From: Nostoc desertorum CM1-VF14
GTDB lineage: Bacteria; Cyanobacteriota; Cyanobacteriia; Cyanobacteriales; Nostocaceae
Direction: 5' to 3'
DNA length: 64,000 bases
Assembly (NCBI GenBank): GCA_019359245.1
Contig: JAHHHR010000036.1
Span: 1-64,000, forward strand
This document shows, piece after piece, positions 7,962-16,037 of the stretch (its first letter is position 1; every line of letters begins with the position of its first letter). The position numbers and the translations under genes were made by a program. A model generated the notes under the pieces. That model saw only the letters and a program-made list of their open reading frames with translations, was not told the DNA's origin and did not search any database.

Positions 7962-9809
7962 TTAAATTGCTTGAATAATCTCCTCTACAGAAAATACTAC
8001 TCTAAAGCCACAAACCCTCAGCCCACCATCTGACTCGTTCCAGCTACGGCTAGCGCTGCGACACAGTTCTGCATTGAAACTCCAAGAACCACCGCGTAAC
8101 ACTCGGCGATTAATATCACCGCCAAGTTCCCAGGCTGTTCCATCTGAGGGTGCGTCGCTGTAATTGTTGTGCCACGAATCAGCGCACCATTCCCAAACTA
8201 GCCCGTGCATATCATACAATCCAAAGGCGTTGGCGACTTCAAAACTACCGACGTTTGTTGTTTCTTTTCGGAATTTGCTTTTTGGTTCGATAGTGCAACT
8301 GACTAATTCAGAGGTAATGGCTTCACCAAAGTGGAAAGATGTTGTTGTTCCAGCCCGACAAGCATATTCCCATTCAGCCTCACTTGGTAAACGATAGCCG
8401 CGTCCAGTTTTTTCTGATAGTCTAAGACAGAATTCTACAGCTTCATGCCAGGATACATTTTCTACTGGTCTATCTAAACCTTTGAATTTTGATGGATTGG
8501 AATTTAAAGCTTGTTTGACTTTGGGTAAAGCGGCTACTACTCTCCACTGTGCTTGAGTTACAGGAAACTTGCCCATAAAAAATGGTTTGACAGTAACTTT
8601 GTGTCGAGGGCGTTCGTCAGCATCTCCTTCAAACTCAGGTGAACCCATCATGTAAGTACCGCCAGGAATCGATACCATTTCCAATGTGACAGATTTACCT
8701 AATTCTTCGGCAAAGAAGTTTGCATTACAACTCATGCGGTTTACTTCTCTACCACCTGTGTCTACTGTCACTACGTCAAATTCAAAGGTTTCTAAGGGGG
8801 GTAATGGTACTATTACTTTTTGTGGTAGCGACGGTAATATGGGTTGGGACATTGAAACAATTTTAAGGGCAACAGGTTCAATGTTCAATGTTGCAAACTT
8901 CAAATCATTAATAACTTCTACTGCTGTTTGATATCTTTCACTCGCTAGATGTTTTAATAATTTATCTAAAATGTTCCCTAAGTCGTCGCTGATAGTAATA
9001 CCTTTTTCTTGTAAACGTTCACGCCACAGCCACTTAGCATTCATGGCATCATAAATAGGATCAGTAATCTGTCCAGAAGCATCCTGCAACGGCAAACATC
9101 GAGTTAAAAGACGCACGCAAGTTACACCTAAAGCATACAAATCACTGCCGTGACAAGCAAATCCAGCCATTTGCTCTGTTGGTGCATAACCAAGGGTATA
9201 AATTACTGTAGCTTGTCTTCCTAAACTAGTTTGTGTTACCTGTTTAGCACCGCCAAAGTCAATTAATACGGGTTTTTCATCACTTGCACGGCGGATAATA
9301 TTTTCTGGTTTAATATCCCGATGAATGACATTATGAGTATGAATGAATTGCAGTACTGGCAATAAGTCAGTTAAAAGCTTCCAAATTTGTTTTTCACTAT
9401 ATGTTTCTTGCTGAACTTCCTGTAAGAGAGTTTTTCCTTGAATAAATTCTTGTACGAGATATAAACTAGCACCTTGTTCAAAATAAGCTAGTAATCTGGG
9501 AATTTGGGTATGATTTTCTCCTAGTTCATACAACCGAAAAGCCTCTTCTTTGAAAAATTCTGCTGCTTTGGTACGTTGTCCTGTTCCCTGAAACTGCGGG
9601 AAAAATTGCTTGATGACGCAAGGCGCGTTTAGTCTGTCTACATCTTCTGTAGCATAGGTTCTACTAAATCCACCTTCACCTAGAAGTCTCAATACACGGT
9701 AACGGTTTCTTAGAAGTTTGCCAAAGTTGCTTTGTCCGCAACTCACGCAAAATCTATTGCTATCAGAGTTGAATGGATTTGAGCAATTGGGATTTTGGCA
9801 GATTTGCAT
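7962..9809 (-). CDS. Ser/Thr protein kinase fused to FGE-sulfatase/C-type-lectin-like domain
   Basis: The 615-residue protein has three parts. Residues 1-25 are a zinc-ribbon with Cys4, Cys9, Cys21 and Cys24. Residues 36-300 are a Hanks-type kinase: glycine loop LGEGGF, Lys67 in CVIKQF, catalytic HRDIKPEN (Asp165) and metal-binding DFG (Asp184), so it should be active. Residues about 375-610 are an FGE-sulfatase fold (IPGGTYMMGSP, YRLPSEAEWEYACRAG, GLVWEWCADSW, RVLRGGSW, GFRVV). Only one cysteine follows GGSW, so the catalytic pair of true formylglycine-generating enzymes seems absent. A binding role is more likely. No membrane segment is visible. It heads a two-gene operon with the KOW-like gene. 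Its C-terminus is also the kind of domain diversified by retroelements in cyanobacteria. Confidence 0.9.
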   Translation of the reverse strand: MQICQNPNCSNPFNSDSNRFCVSCGQSNFGKLLRNRYRVLRLLGEGGFSRTYATEDVDRLNAPCVIKQFFPQFQGTGQRTKAAEFFKEEAFRLYELGENHTQIPRLLAYFEQGASLYLVQEFIQGKTLLQEVQQETYSEKQIWKLLTDLLPVLQFIHTHNVIHRDIKPENIIRRASDEKPVLIDFGGAKQVTQTSLGRQATVIYTLGYAPTEQMAGFACHGSDLYALGVTCVRLLTRCLPLQDASGQITDPIYDAMNAKWLWRERLQEKGITISDDLGNILDKLLKHLASERYQTAVEVINDLKFATLNIEPVALKIVSMSQPILPSLPQKVIVPLPPLETFEFDVVTVDTGGREVNRMSCNANFFAEELGKSVTLEMVSIPGGTYMMGSPEFEGDADERPRHKVTVKPFFMGKFPVTQAQWRVVAALPKVKQALNSNPSKFKGLDRPVENVSWHEAVEFCLRLSEKTGRGYRLPSEAEWEYACRAGTTTSFHFGEAITSELVSCTIEPKSKFRKETTNVGSFEVANAFGLYDMHGLVWEWCADSWHNNYSDAPSDGTAWELGGDINRRVLRGGSWSFNAELCRSASRSWNESDGGLRVCGFRVVFSVEEIIQAI

Positions 9810-10238
9810 AATGAAGTGGAAATAGCATCTTCTCCAAAGTTAGCCCCAATATTATCTAATTGAAAACAGTTATGTAGAGAAGCGAACACGGAAGTTTATT
9901 TATGTGCTTAAATTTCCTTCCACACGAAGGCAGAAAGATAAATAAATCCTAATATTGTGGAGTTTTAAAATATTAGTAAATATGAATACATCAGTATAAC
10001 GGATGTAGAGACGTTACATTGCAACATCTCTTTTAATATAGCTTTTGTTCCCCACTTAAAAAGTTCATGGAGAACCAACTCGTTCATAATGTTTATTACT
10101 AATTGCAATTTTTATGGAAGTCGGCGGGAAACTCAATTCCCAAGTGTCTGTACAGGGATAGCCGCCCGCCGAATTGGGGCATTGAGCATTGGGCATTGGT
10201 AACTCTTTCCCATGCCCCATGCCCTATTCCCCATGCCC
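9810..10238. other. intergenic region with repeats
   Basis: Between the kinase-FGE start and the potC terminator. 9810-10120 is AT-rich without visible genes. CGGCGGG (10122-10128) pairs with CCCGCCG (10165-10171) around a 36-base loop. 10176-10238 holds GGGCATT-type heptads followed by their complement (CCCATGCCCC). I see no convincing coding frame. Confidence 0.5.
10176..10238. repeat. GGGCATT/CCCATGC heptad repeats in inverted order
   Basis: Three GGGCATT-like heptads (10176-10199) are followed by three CCCATGC-like units (10209-10238) of opposite polarity. They can fold into an imperfect long hairpin. Related runs occur near 20474, 23611 and 41143. Confidence 0.65.
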
Positions 10239-10273
10239 AAAAACTCCACGCCACTTGCGGGATGGAGTTTTTT
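10239..10273 (-). terminator. intrinsic terminator of potC
   Basis: Read on the minus strand, immediately after the potC stop, ACTCCA pairs with TGGAGT and the hairpin is followed by a T-run. The complementary A-run precedes it, so the stem extends to about 10 base pairs. Position and T-run fit a rho-independent terminator. Confidence 0.65.
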
Positions 10274-11081
10274 ATTGTTGGCTTTTATTCTCTCCAGAAA
10301 TACGAATTAATTCAGCGACAAGAGCCGCGATCGCAGATACTGTAATCAACATTACACTTAATGCGTTAATATCAGGCTTGACTCCTGTTCTAATGCGGCT
10401 AAAAATCTCCATTGGCAAGGTATTAGAACCGCTACCAGCAGTAAAACTGGCAATCAGAAAGTCATCTAAGCTGAGGACAAAGGCTAAAAGACAACCAGCT
10501 ACAATCCCAGGCATCAATTGAGGTAATAATACTTCAATGAAAGCTTGCGTTGGTGTAGCACCTAAATCTAGCGCTGCTTCTTCTAAGTGAGGATCTAAAT
10601 TGGTAAGCCGTGAACTAACTACAAGTCCAACATAAGCCAGACAAAATACGATATGCGCTGCAACTATTGTCCATAAACTCAGGGGTATGGCAAAGGCTGC
10701 TAGACATACTAGGGTAGCAACTGCGATCGCAATATCGGGAATAATCAATGGTAGGTAAGCAACACCACGATACAATTTCTTCCCAGGAAATTCGTAACGC
10801 GCCAACCCAACCGCCATCAAGGTTCCCAGCACTGCTGAAATCCCGACTGCACAACCAGCAACTATCATACTGTTTTGCAAAGCTGATAAGATGCGATCGT
10901 CACTGAATAACTTGCGATACCAATCGAGAGTAAATCCTTGCCAAGTTGCGCTGTAAGGTGACTGATTAAAGCTATAAAAGCTAAGTACTAGTATGGGCAG
11001 GTACATGAACACAAACATGAGCAGTGAGAAAACCGCCTGCCATGAGACACGCGGTTTTTTAATAGATGGAGAGATATTCAC
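10272..11081 (-). CDS. potC: ABC transporter permease, PotC type (spermidine/putrescine)
   Basis: A 269-residue inner-membrane protein with six predicted helices, starting at residues 15-37 (FSLLMFVFMYLPILVLSFYSF). It carries the permease EAA loop LEEAALDLGATPTQAFIEVLLPQLMPG, which docks on the ATPase. It matches the PotC/YdcV family of polyamine and related uptake permeases. The sequence is complete and of normal length. No potA, potB or potD lies in the window. Upstream is the broken FAD/Rieske oxidoreductase and downstream a terminator, so this is an orphan permease gene here. Polyamine is the family default; the actual substrate is inferred. Confidence 0.8.
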   Translation of the reverse strand: MNISPSIKKPRVSWQAVFSLLMFVFMYLPILVLSFYSFNQSPYSATWQGFTLDWYRKLFSDDRILSALQNSMIVAGCAVGISAVLGTLMAVGLARYEFPGKKLYRGVAYLPLIIPDIAIAVATLVCLAAFAIPLSLWTIVAAHIVFCLAYVGLVVSSRLTNLDPHLEEAALDLGATPTQAFIEVLLPQLMPGIVAGCLLAFVLSLDDFLIASFTAGSGSNTLPMEIFSRIRTGVKPDINALSVMLITVSAIAALVAELIRISGENKSQQ

Positions 11082-11147
11082 GTTTATATATGATTTTTAT
11101 CTGATAGCAACATAAAATATCATATTTAATGTAATAAGTCAATGATT

Positions 11148-11342
11148 TGAAGGGGGCAGGTCAAAAGAGGCAAGGGGGCAGGGGGCAGGGGGCAGGGGGA
11201 AAAACTGAGACTGAGCTTGTACTTTGCCCCAGTGCAAGCGGACAAAGAAGGACGGGGTTTCGTACCCGTGTTTCGCCCCGCTCCACGCAGTGCTTGAAAG
11301 GGCTTGCTCCCTGCTCCCCGCTCCCTGCTCCCTGCCTCTTCA
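11148..11342. repeat. GC-rich heptad arrays in inverted orientation
   Basis: The left side has GGGGGCA units in tandem (11153-11200). The right side has CCCTGCT/CCCCGCT units (11307-11338). The two flank a 100-base core and form an imperfect inverted repeat between potC and the FAD/Rieske pseudogene. Long frames can be read through it on both strands, but they are products of the repeat. Confidence 0.7.
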
Positions 11343-11353
11343 GTGAGAGGATG

Positions 11354-12891
11354 TCAAGTCTTTTCCGTTGATGCCAGCCCATTAATCGCTGGGCCGTTAA
11401 TTACTTGTCCCTGCGTATTAAACCGTGAACCGTGACATGGGCAATCCCAGGTGTTTTCTGAAGAATTCCAAGCAACGATACAGTTGAGGTGAGTACAGAT
11501 TGCAGAATGTTCGTGTAGTGTACCGTTTTCATCTCGGTAAGCTGCAATTTTGGTCAAACCACGCCGCACTACTGCACCTGTACCGGGAGCAACTTTTTCA
11601 ACGGAATCAACATCACCTGGTGTCACCCAGTCTAAATATTGGGTAGCAACGTTGAGATTTTCAGAGATAAAATCACCTACTCCACCAATTCTGACACGCG
11701 ATGGGTCATAAAGCTCTGCCCAGGTATTCTTTCGCCCTAAAATCAAGTCAGTTAAAAGTATACCTGCGATCGTGCCGTGGGTCATTCCTATGCCTGTATC
11801 ACCAGTAACGATATAGACGTTTTCCTCATCAAAGGGGTTTTTGCCAATGTAAGCAATACCATCATCAGAATTCATTACCTGACCCGACCAGCGAAATAAA
11901 ATCTCCTGTGCCATTGGGAAACGTTCTCGTGTCCATGTTTGGAGTCTGGCATAGCGGGCATCAGCATCGTCAGCTTGTCCGGTTTTGTGGTCTTCGCCGC
12001 CAACGATTAATACATCATATTGTTCGTCAATGCTTTGTAACCTTACGTAGTGATAAGGGTCGAGGGTATCCCAATAAAGCGCTTTGGGAACAGAACCGCG
12101 AGGCACTTTTGCACCGATGACAAAGGTGATGTATGGAGCCTGCTTGAAGTGCATAGTAGCTAAGTTACTGATGGGTGAGTTGGTTGCTACCACTACAGCA
12201 TCGGCTGTCACAACTTTACCACTGCTCGTCTCAACGCGGGCAGGTAAACCACCTTTAATTTTTTCAACGTGTGTGCCAGTATAAATTTTACCGCCACGGC
12301 GTTCTATGGCTTCTGCAAGTCCAGCTAGATATTTTAGTGGATCAAATTGCCCTTGTCGGGGAAAGCGTAGACACATTCCTGTATCAAAGTCAGTCAACGG
12401 CGCTTTTTTCACCATTTCAACATCAGTAAGTCCAGCCCGGTGTACTGCTTCTAATTCCTGCTGAATCTCATCTATTGATTTTAGGTCTGGGGGAAAAAGA
12501 TAGCCGTCAAGTCGCTCAAAGTCGCAGTTAATGTTTTCTTGGGTAGCGATCGCCTCTATAGTATTAAAGTATTAATTGCTGTTGTATGACTTTGAGCAAT
12601 ATGTTTTGCACCTTCTTTACCGTGTATTTGCTCCAGTTCGTGGTAACCATAACTTAGCACATTCGATACGTGCGCTGTTGTTCTTGATGTTTGACCGCCA
12701 CCAATGGGACCATCATCCAGTACGATCACTGATTTACCTGCACGGATTAACATATAGGCAGTTGATATCCCTGCTATCCCAGCACCAATAACGCAGACAT
12801 CTGCATAAGTATTTTCGGTAAGTACGAGTTTCTCTGGGACTTTTGCCGTTGTCATCCAAATAGAAATTGTTTTACCAGAGTCATTTTGCAT
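11354..12891 (-). pseudogene. FAD-dependent oxidoreductase with C-terminal Rieske domain, frameshifted
   Basis: The N-terminal part (12891 to 12556) has the FAD motif VIGAGIAGISTAYMLIRAGKSVIVLDDG and GGQTSRTTAHVS, then runs into TAG. The rest continues in another frame: NTIEAIATQENINCDFERLDGY and onward through the DadA-like oxidoreductase fold (DTGIGMTHGT). It ends in a Rieske [2Fe-2S] domain with CTHL and CPCHGSRF ligands. The shift coincides with a perfect tandem duplication of an 8-base unit at 12560-12575. Removing one copy gives one continuous 509-residue frame. Substrate unknown; related proteins oxidise amines or glycine-like compounds. As written it is inactive, unless slippage restores the frame. 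Confidence 0.85.
12560..12575. repeat. 8-bp tandem duplication causing the frameshift
   Basis: AGTATTAA occurs twice back to back (12560-12567 and 12568-12575). On the coding strand this is TTAATACT twice. The extra unit shifts the frame by two and produces TAG at 12556-12558 inside the FAD/Rieske gene. Confidence 0.9.
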
Positions 12892-13484
12892 ATTTTTTTA
12901 GAGTCTCAAGCCAAATTTAGTTGCTGGAAAGAAAATTATGGAGCTAAGAGTAATGACAGAGGAAGAAGGAAAAATATTTTTATATTTTTCCTTTTATGAT
13001 TGTGCCTTTATGTGTCTTTAATCCGCACCACAACTAAGCTAAGATGTTTATTCCAGCTTGTTATTGTATAAGCCTAGACTATTGATTGTAAATAATGTAT
13101 CTACATCATGATAGACATAAAAATATGCTTAATAGGGGATGAAATCGCCAAAAATTTATAATATTGAAGCAAAACTTAAACTACTTTGTAAAACATTCGG
13201 CTCTGGAGTAGATAATTTATTATCTGGTATTTTCTGAGTGTGATATAGCAATCTAAATGAATCGTAAAAATCTCCAATTCATCTCTCTGCTTTCTGTGCG
13301 GTTAATTTATTTTTACAAATGATTTAGAACTGTTATATAGCAACAACTTGTGCATTACAAAAACCACTCTTGCTAATAAATATCTACTAACTTTTCACCC
13401 AACATCTAGCGAAAGAAAGAGTTTAAGGCTGAATATCTCTGTAATCATGAATGCGGACAAGTTTTTACCCACTTAATAACTGAT
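12892..13484. other. intergenic region
   Basis: 593 AT-rich bases between the divergent FAD/Rieske pseudogene and the GH31 gene. A perfect 10-bp inverted repeat with a TTTT loop (GGAAAAATAT / ATATTTTTCC) sits at 12968-12991 and is the only structure I see. No coding frame is convincing. Confidence 0.5.
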
Positions 13485-15851
13485 ATGCCGCAATATTTCG
13501 GAAAACTACCCACAACTAACCAACCTTGGACAACCATCGGCAATGTAAAAGCTGTAACGTGGGACAATAATATTATTAATTTCGACTGTGACAACTCACG
13601 CCTTACTATCAGCGTACTTGCTTCCAATTTAATCCGGGTGCGTTTTGCACTAACTGGGCAATTTATCCCCCGCCGTTCTTGGGCAGTGACGCTAGATGAT
13701 GCAGAATGGGCAACAACACCTTTTACAGTGCAGGAAACTGAAGCAACAATAGAAATCGAAACAGCACAGATTCGGGTGTGTGTCCAGCGAGAAAAGTGTC
13801 GCATTGCTTGTTTTGACAAAAATAATTGTCCGTTCGCTCAAGATGCAGAGATGGGTATAGGTTGGCGGATGGGCGCAACTGCGGGGTGGAAAGAAATTGT
13901 AGCCGACGAACATTTCTATGGCTTTGGTGAACGTACAGGTTTTCTGGATAAACTCAGCGAGGTAAAAACCAACTGGACAACGGATGCCTTAGATTATGAT
14001 GCACTTACTGATGAAATGTACCAAGCAATTCCATTCTTTATGGCTTTGCGCCCAGAGTTAGGTTATGGCATCTTTTTCAACACTACTTTTTGGAGTCAGT
14101 TCGATATTGGTGCTGAACAACCAGGTATTTGGAAGATGGAAACTCGTGGCGGTGAATTGGATTATTACATTATCTATGGCCCCGAACCTGCCCAAATCTT
14201 GGAGACTTACACTCAGCTAACTGGGAGAATGCCATTACCCCCGAAATGGGCGCTAGGTTATCATCAATGTCGCTGGAGTTACGATTCAGAAACCGTTGTG
14301 CGGGAACTGGCGCAAGAATTTCGTCAGCGTCGCATTCCTTGTGATGTTATTCACTTGGATATTGACTATATGCAGGGTTATCGAGTGTTTACTTGGAGTA
14401 AACAGCGCTTCCCCAACTCGGCAAAACTTATTAGTGATTTGGCAAGGGATGGTTTCAAAACAGTCACAATTATTGACCCTGGTGTTAAGTATGAACCAGA
14501 AGGCAATTATCATGTTTTTGACCAAGGATTAGAAAACGACTATTTTGTGCGGAAAGCTGATGGCGAATTGTTCCACGGCTACGTTTGGCCCGATAAAGCT
14601 GTTTTTCCTGACTTTTTACGCCCTGATGTGTGTAGTTGGTGGGCTGATTTACACAAAAGCCTAACTGATATTGGGGTGGCAGGTATTTGGAATGATATGA
14701 ACGAACCCGCCATAAACGATCGCCCTTTCGGGGATGATGGTGAAAAGATTTGGTTTCCGCTCGATGCACCGCAGGGAGGAGATGGGGGACAAGGGGACAA
14801 GGAGAATATCTCTGTGTCTGCTTCTAATCATACGGAAGTGCATAACTTGTATGGGTTGATGATGGCTAAAGCTTGCTATGAAGGGTTGCAACGGCATCGA
14901 AGTTCAGAGCGATCATTTGTGTTAACGCGATCGGGTTATGCTGGTGTGCAACGCTGGTCTTCGGTATGGATGGGGGATAACCAATCGTTGTGGGAGCATT
15001 TAGAAATGTCTCTGCCGATGCTTTGCAATATGGGACTTTCGGGCGTGGCATTTGTAGGTTGCGATATTGGCGGGTTTGCTGGTAACGCCACAGGTGAATT
15101 ATTCGCTCGGTGGATGCAGGTAGGAATGCTCTACCCATTAATGCGCGGTCACTCAGCCATGTCTACTGCTCGTCATGAACCTTGGGTATTTGGCGATCGC
15201 GTTGAAAATATCTGTAGAGAATATATTAATTTACGCTACCAATTACTTCCCTACATCTATAATCTTTTTTGGGAAGCGGTAACAACAGGTGCACCAATTT
15301 TAAGACCATTATTGTACCATTTCCCTAATGATCCGAAAACCTATAGTCTCTACGATCAAGTATTACTAGGTGCGTCTTTGATGGCTGCGCCAATTTACCG
15401 TCCTGGAGTTGAGCATCGATGTGTCTATTTACCTGCTGGCACTTGGTATGATTGGTGGAGTGGTGAGCGTTATGAAGGCCCGATTCACATTCTTGCTCAT
15501 GCACCACTGGAAAGAATGCCATTGTATGTCCGTAGCGGTGCGATCGTTCCCATGCAACCTGTCAAGCAATATGTTGATCAAGCCCCACTCGACGAGATGA
15601 AATTACGGATTTGGCCTGGTAATAACGAATATCAGCTATTTGAAGATGATGGGCACACAAATGAGTTTCAAGATAAACATTTTTCGCTAACAAACATAAG
15701 CGTATTTACAGAAGCAAATCAAACAGTAGTGGAAATTGGAGCGAGAGTTGGGGAATGGACACCTCCATCACGTGAAGTGATTGTAGAACTTGTTGGTGTT
15801 GGAGAGCAACGTTTCCAATATGATGGTAAGCAACGTAGGCTGCAATTCTGA
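13485..15851 (+). CDS. glycoside hydrolase family 31, alpha-glucosidase-like
   Basis: The 788-residue enzyme contains the GH31 nucleophile motif GIWNDMNEPA (Asp404). It also has RWSYDSETVVRELAQEFRQRRIPCDVIHLDIDYM and the region WSSVWMGDNQSLWEHLEMSL, whose GDN supplies the acid/base Asp. A beta-sandwich precedes the barrel and a C-terminal DUF5110-like beta domain (YDWWSGERYEGP, LPLYVRSGAIVPMQP-like) follows it. Expected activity is release of glucose from alpha-glucosides. There is no signal peptide, so it is probably cytosolic, perhaps acting on glycogen or sucrose-derived sugars. Around residues 428-445 a glycine/aspartate-rich stretch (GGDGGQGDKENIS) follows GGGGACA heptads and looks like a repeat-derived insertion. 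Monocistronic. Confidence 0.92.
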   Translation: MPQYFGKLPTTNQPWTTIGNVKAVTWDNNIINFDCDNSRLTISVLASNLIRVRFALTGQFIPRRSWAVTLDDAEWATTPFTVQETEATIEIETAQIRVCVQREKCRIACFDKNNCPFAQDAEMGIGWRMGATAGWKEIVADEHFYGFGERTGFLDKLSEVKTNWTTDALDYDALTDEMYQAIPFFMALRPELGYGIFFNTTFWSQFDIGAEQPGIWKMETRGGELDYYIIYGPEPAQILETYTQLTGRMPLPPKWALGYHQCRWSYDSETVVRELAQEFRQRRIPCDVIHLDIDYMQGYRVFTWSKQRFPNSAKLISDLARDGFKTVTIIDPGVKYEPEGNYHVFDQGLENDYFVRKADGELFHGYVWPDKAVFPDFLRPDVCSWWADLHKSLTDIGVAGIWNDMNEPAINDRPFGDDGEKIWFPLDAPQGGDGGQGDKENISVSASNHTEVHNLYGLMMAKACYEGLQRHRSSERSFVLTRSGYAGVQRWSSVWMGDNQSLWEHLEMSLPMLCNMGLSGVAFVGCDIGGFAGNATGELFARWMQVGMLYPLMRGHSAMSTARHEPWVFGDRVENICREYINLRYQLLPYIYNLFWEAVTTGAPILRPLLYHFPNDPKTYSLYDQVLLGASLMAAPIYRPGVEHRCVYLPAGTWYDWWSGERYEGPIHILAHAPLERMPLYVRSGAIVPMQPVKQYVDQAPLDEMKLRIWPGNNEYQLFEDDGHTNEFQDKHFSLTNISVFTEANQTVVEIGARVGEWTPPSREVIVELVGVGEQRFQYDGKQRRLQF

Positions 15852-15979
15852 AATATTCACAAAGATGGTTTTTTAACCAACATTATTTCTGATTCTCAAT
15901 TATGCAACACAAAATATGCATAAAGATAGATGAAAAATAAGTCAATGGGAAACATACAATACAAAAGATAGAGATCATT

Positions 15980-16003
15980 AAACCGTAAGAAATACGGTGG
16001 TTT
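15980..16003. terminator. hairpin after the GH31 gene
   Basis: ACCGTA (15982-15987) pairs with TACGGT (15993-15998) around AGAAA, with outer AA/TT pairs broken by a GG. There is no long T-run, so terminator function is weakly supported. Confidence 0.3.
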
Positions 16004-16037
16004 AATACGCTAGATAGATGCGGTTAGAAAATACTTA

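Noticed and set aside
7962..9809. True formylglycine-generating enzyme (sulfatase activation)
   Set aside because: The C-terminal domain lacks the catalytic cysteine pair around GGSW and no sulfatase gene is nearby.
10103..10345. Small open frames on the + strand near the potC end
   Set aside because: They run through heptad repeats, the hairpin at 10239-10273 and antisense to potC, with no ribosome-binding site and no family likeness.
11147..11382. Opposed open frames on both strands in the GC-rich repeat
   Set aside because: Low-complexity translation of GGGGGCA/CCCTGCT heptads; no start signals; both strands open only because of the repeat.
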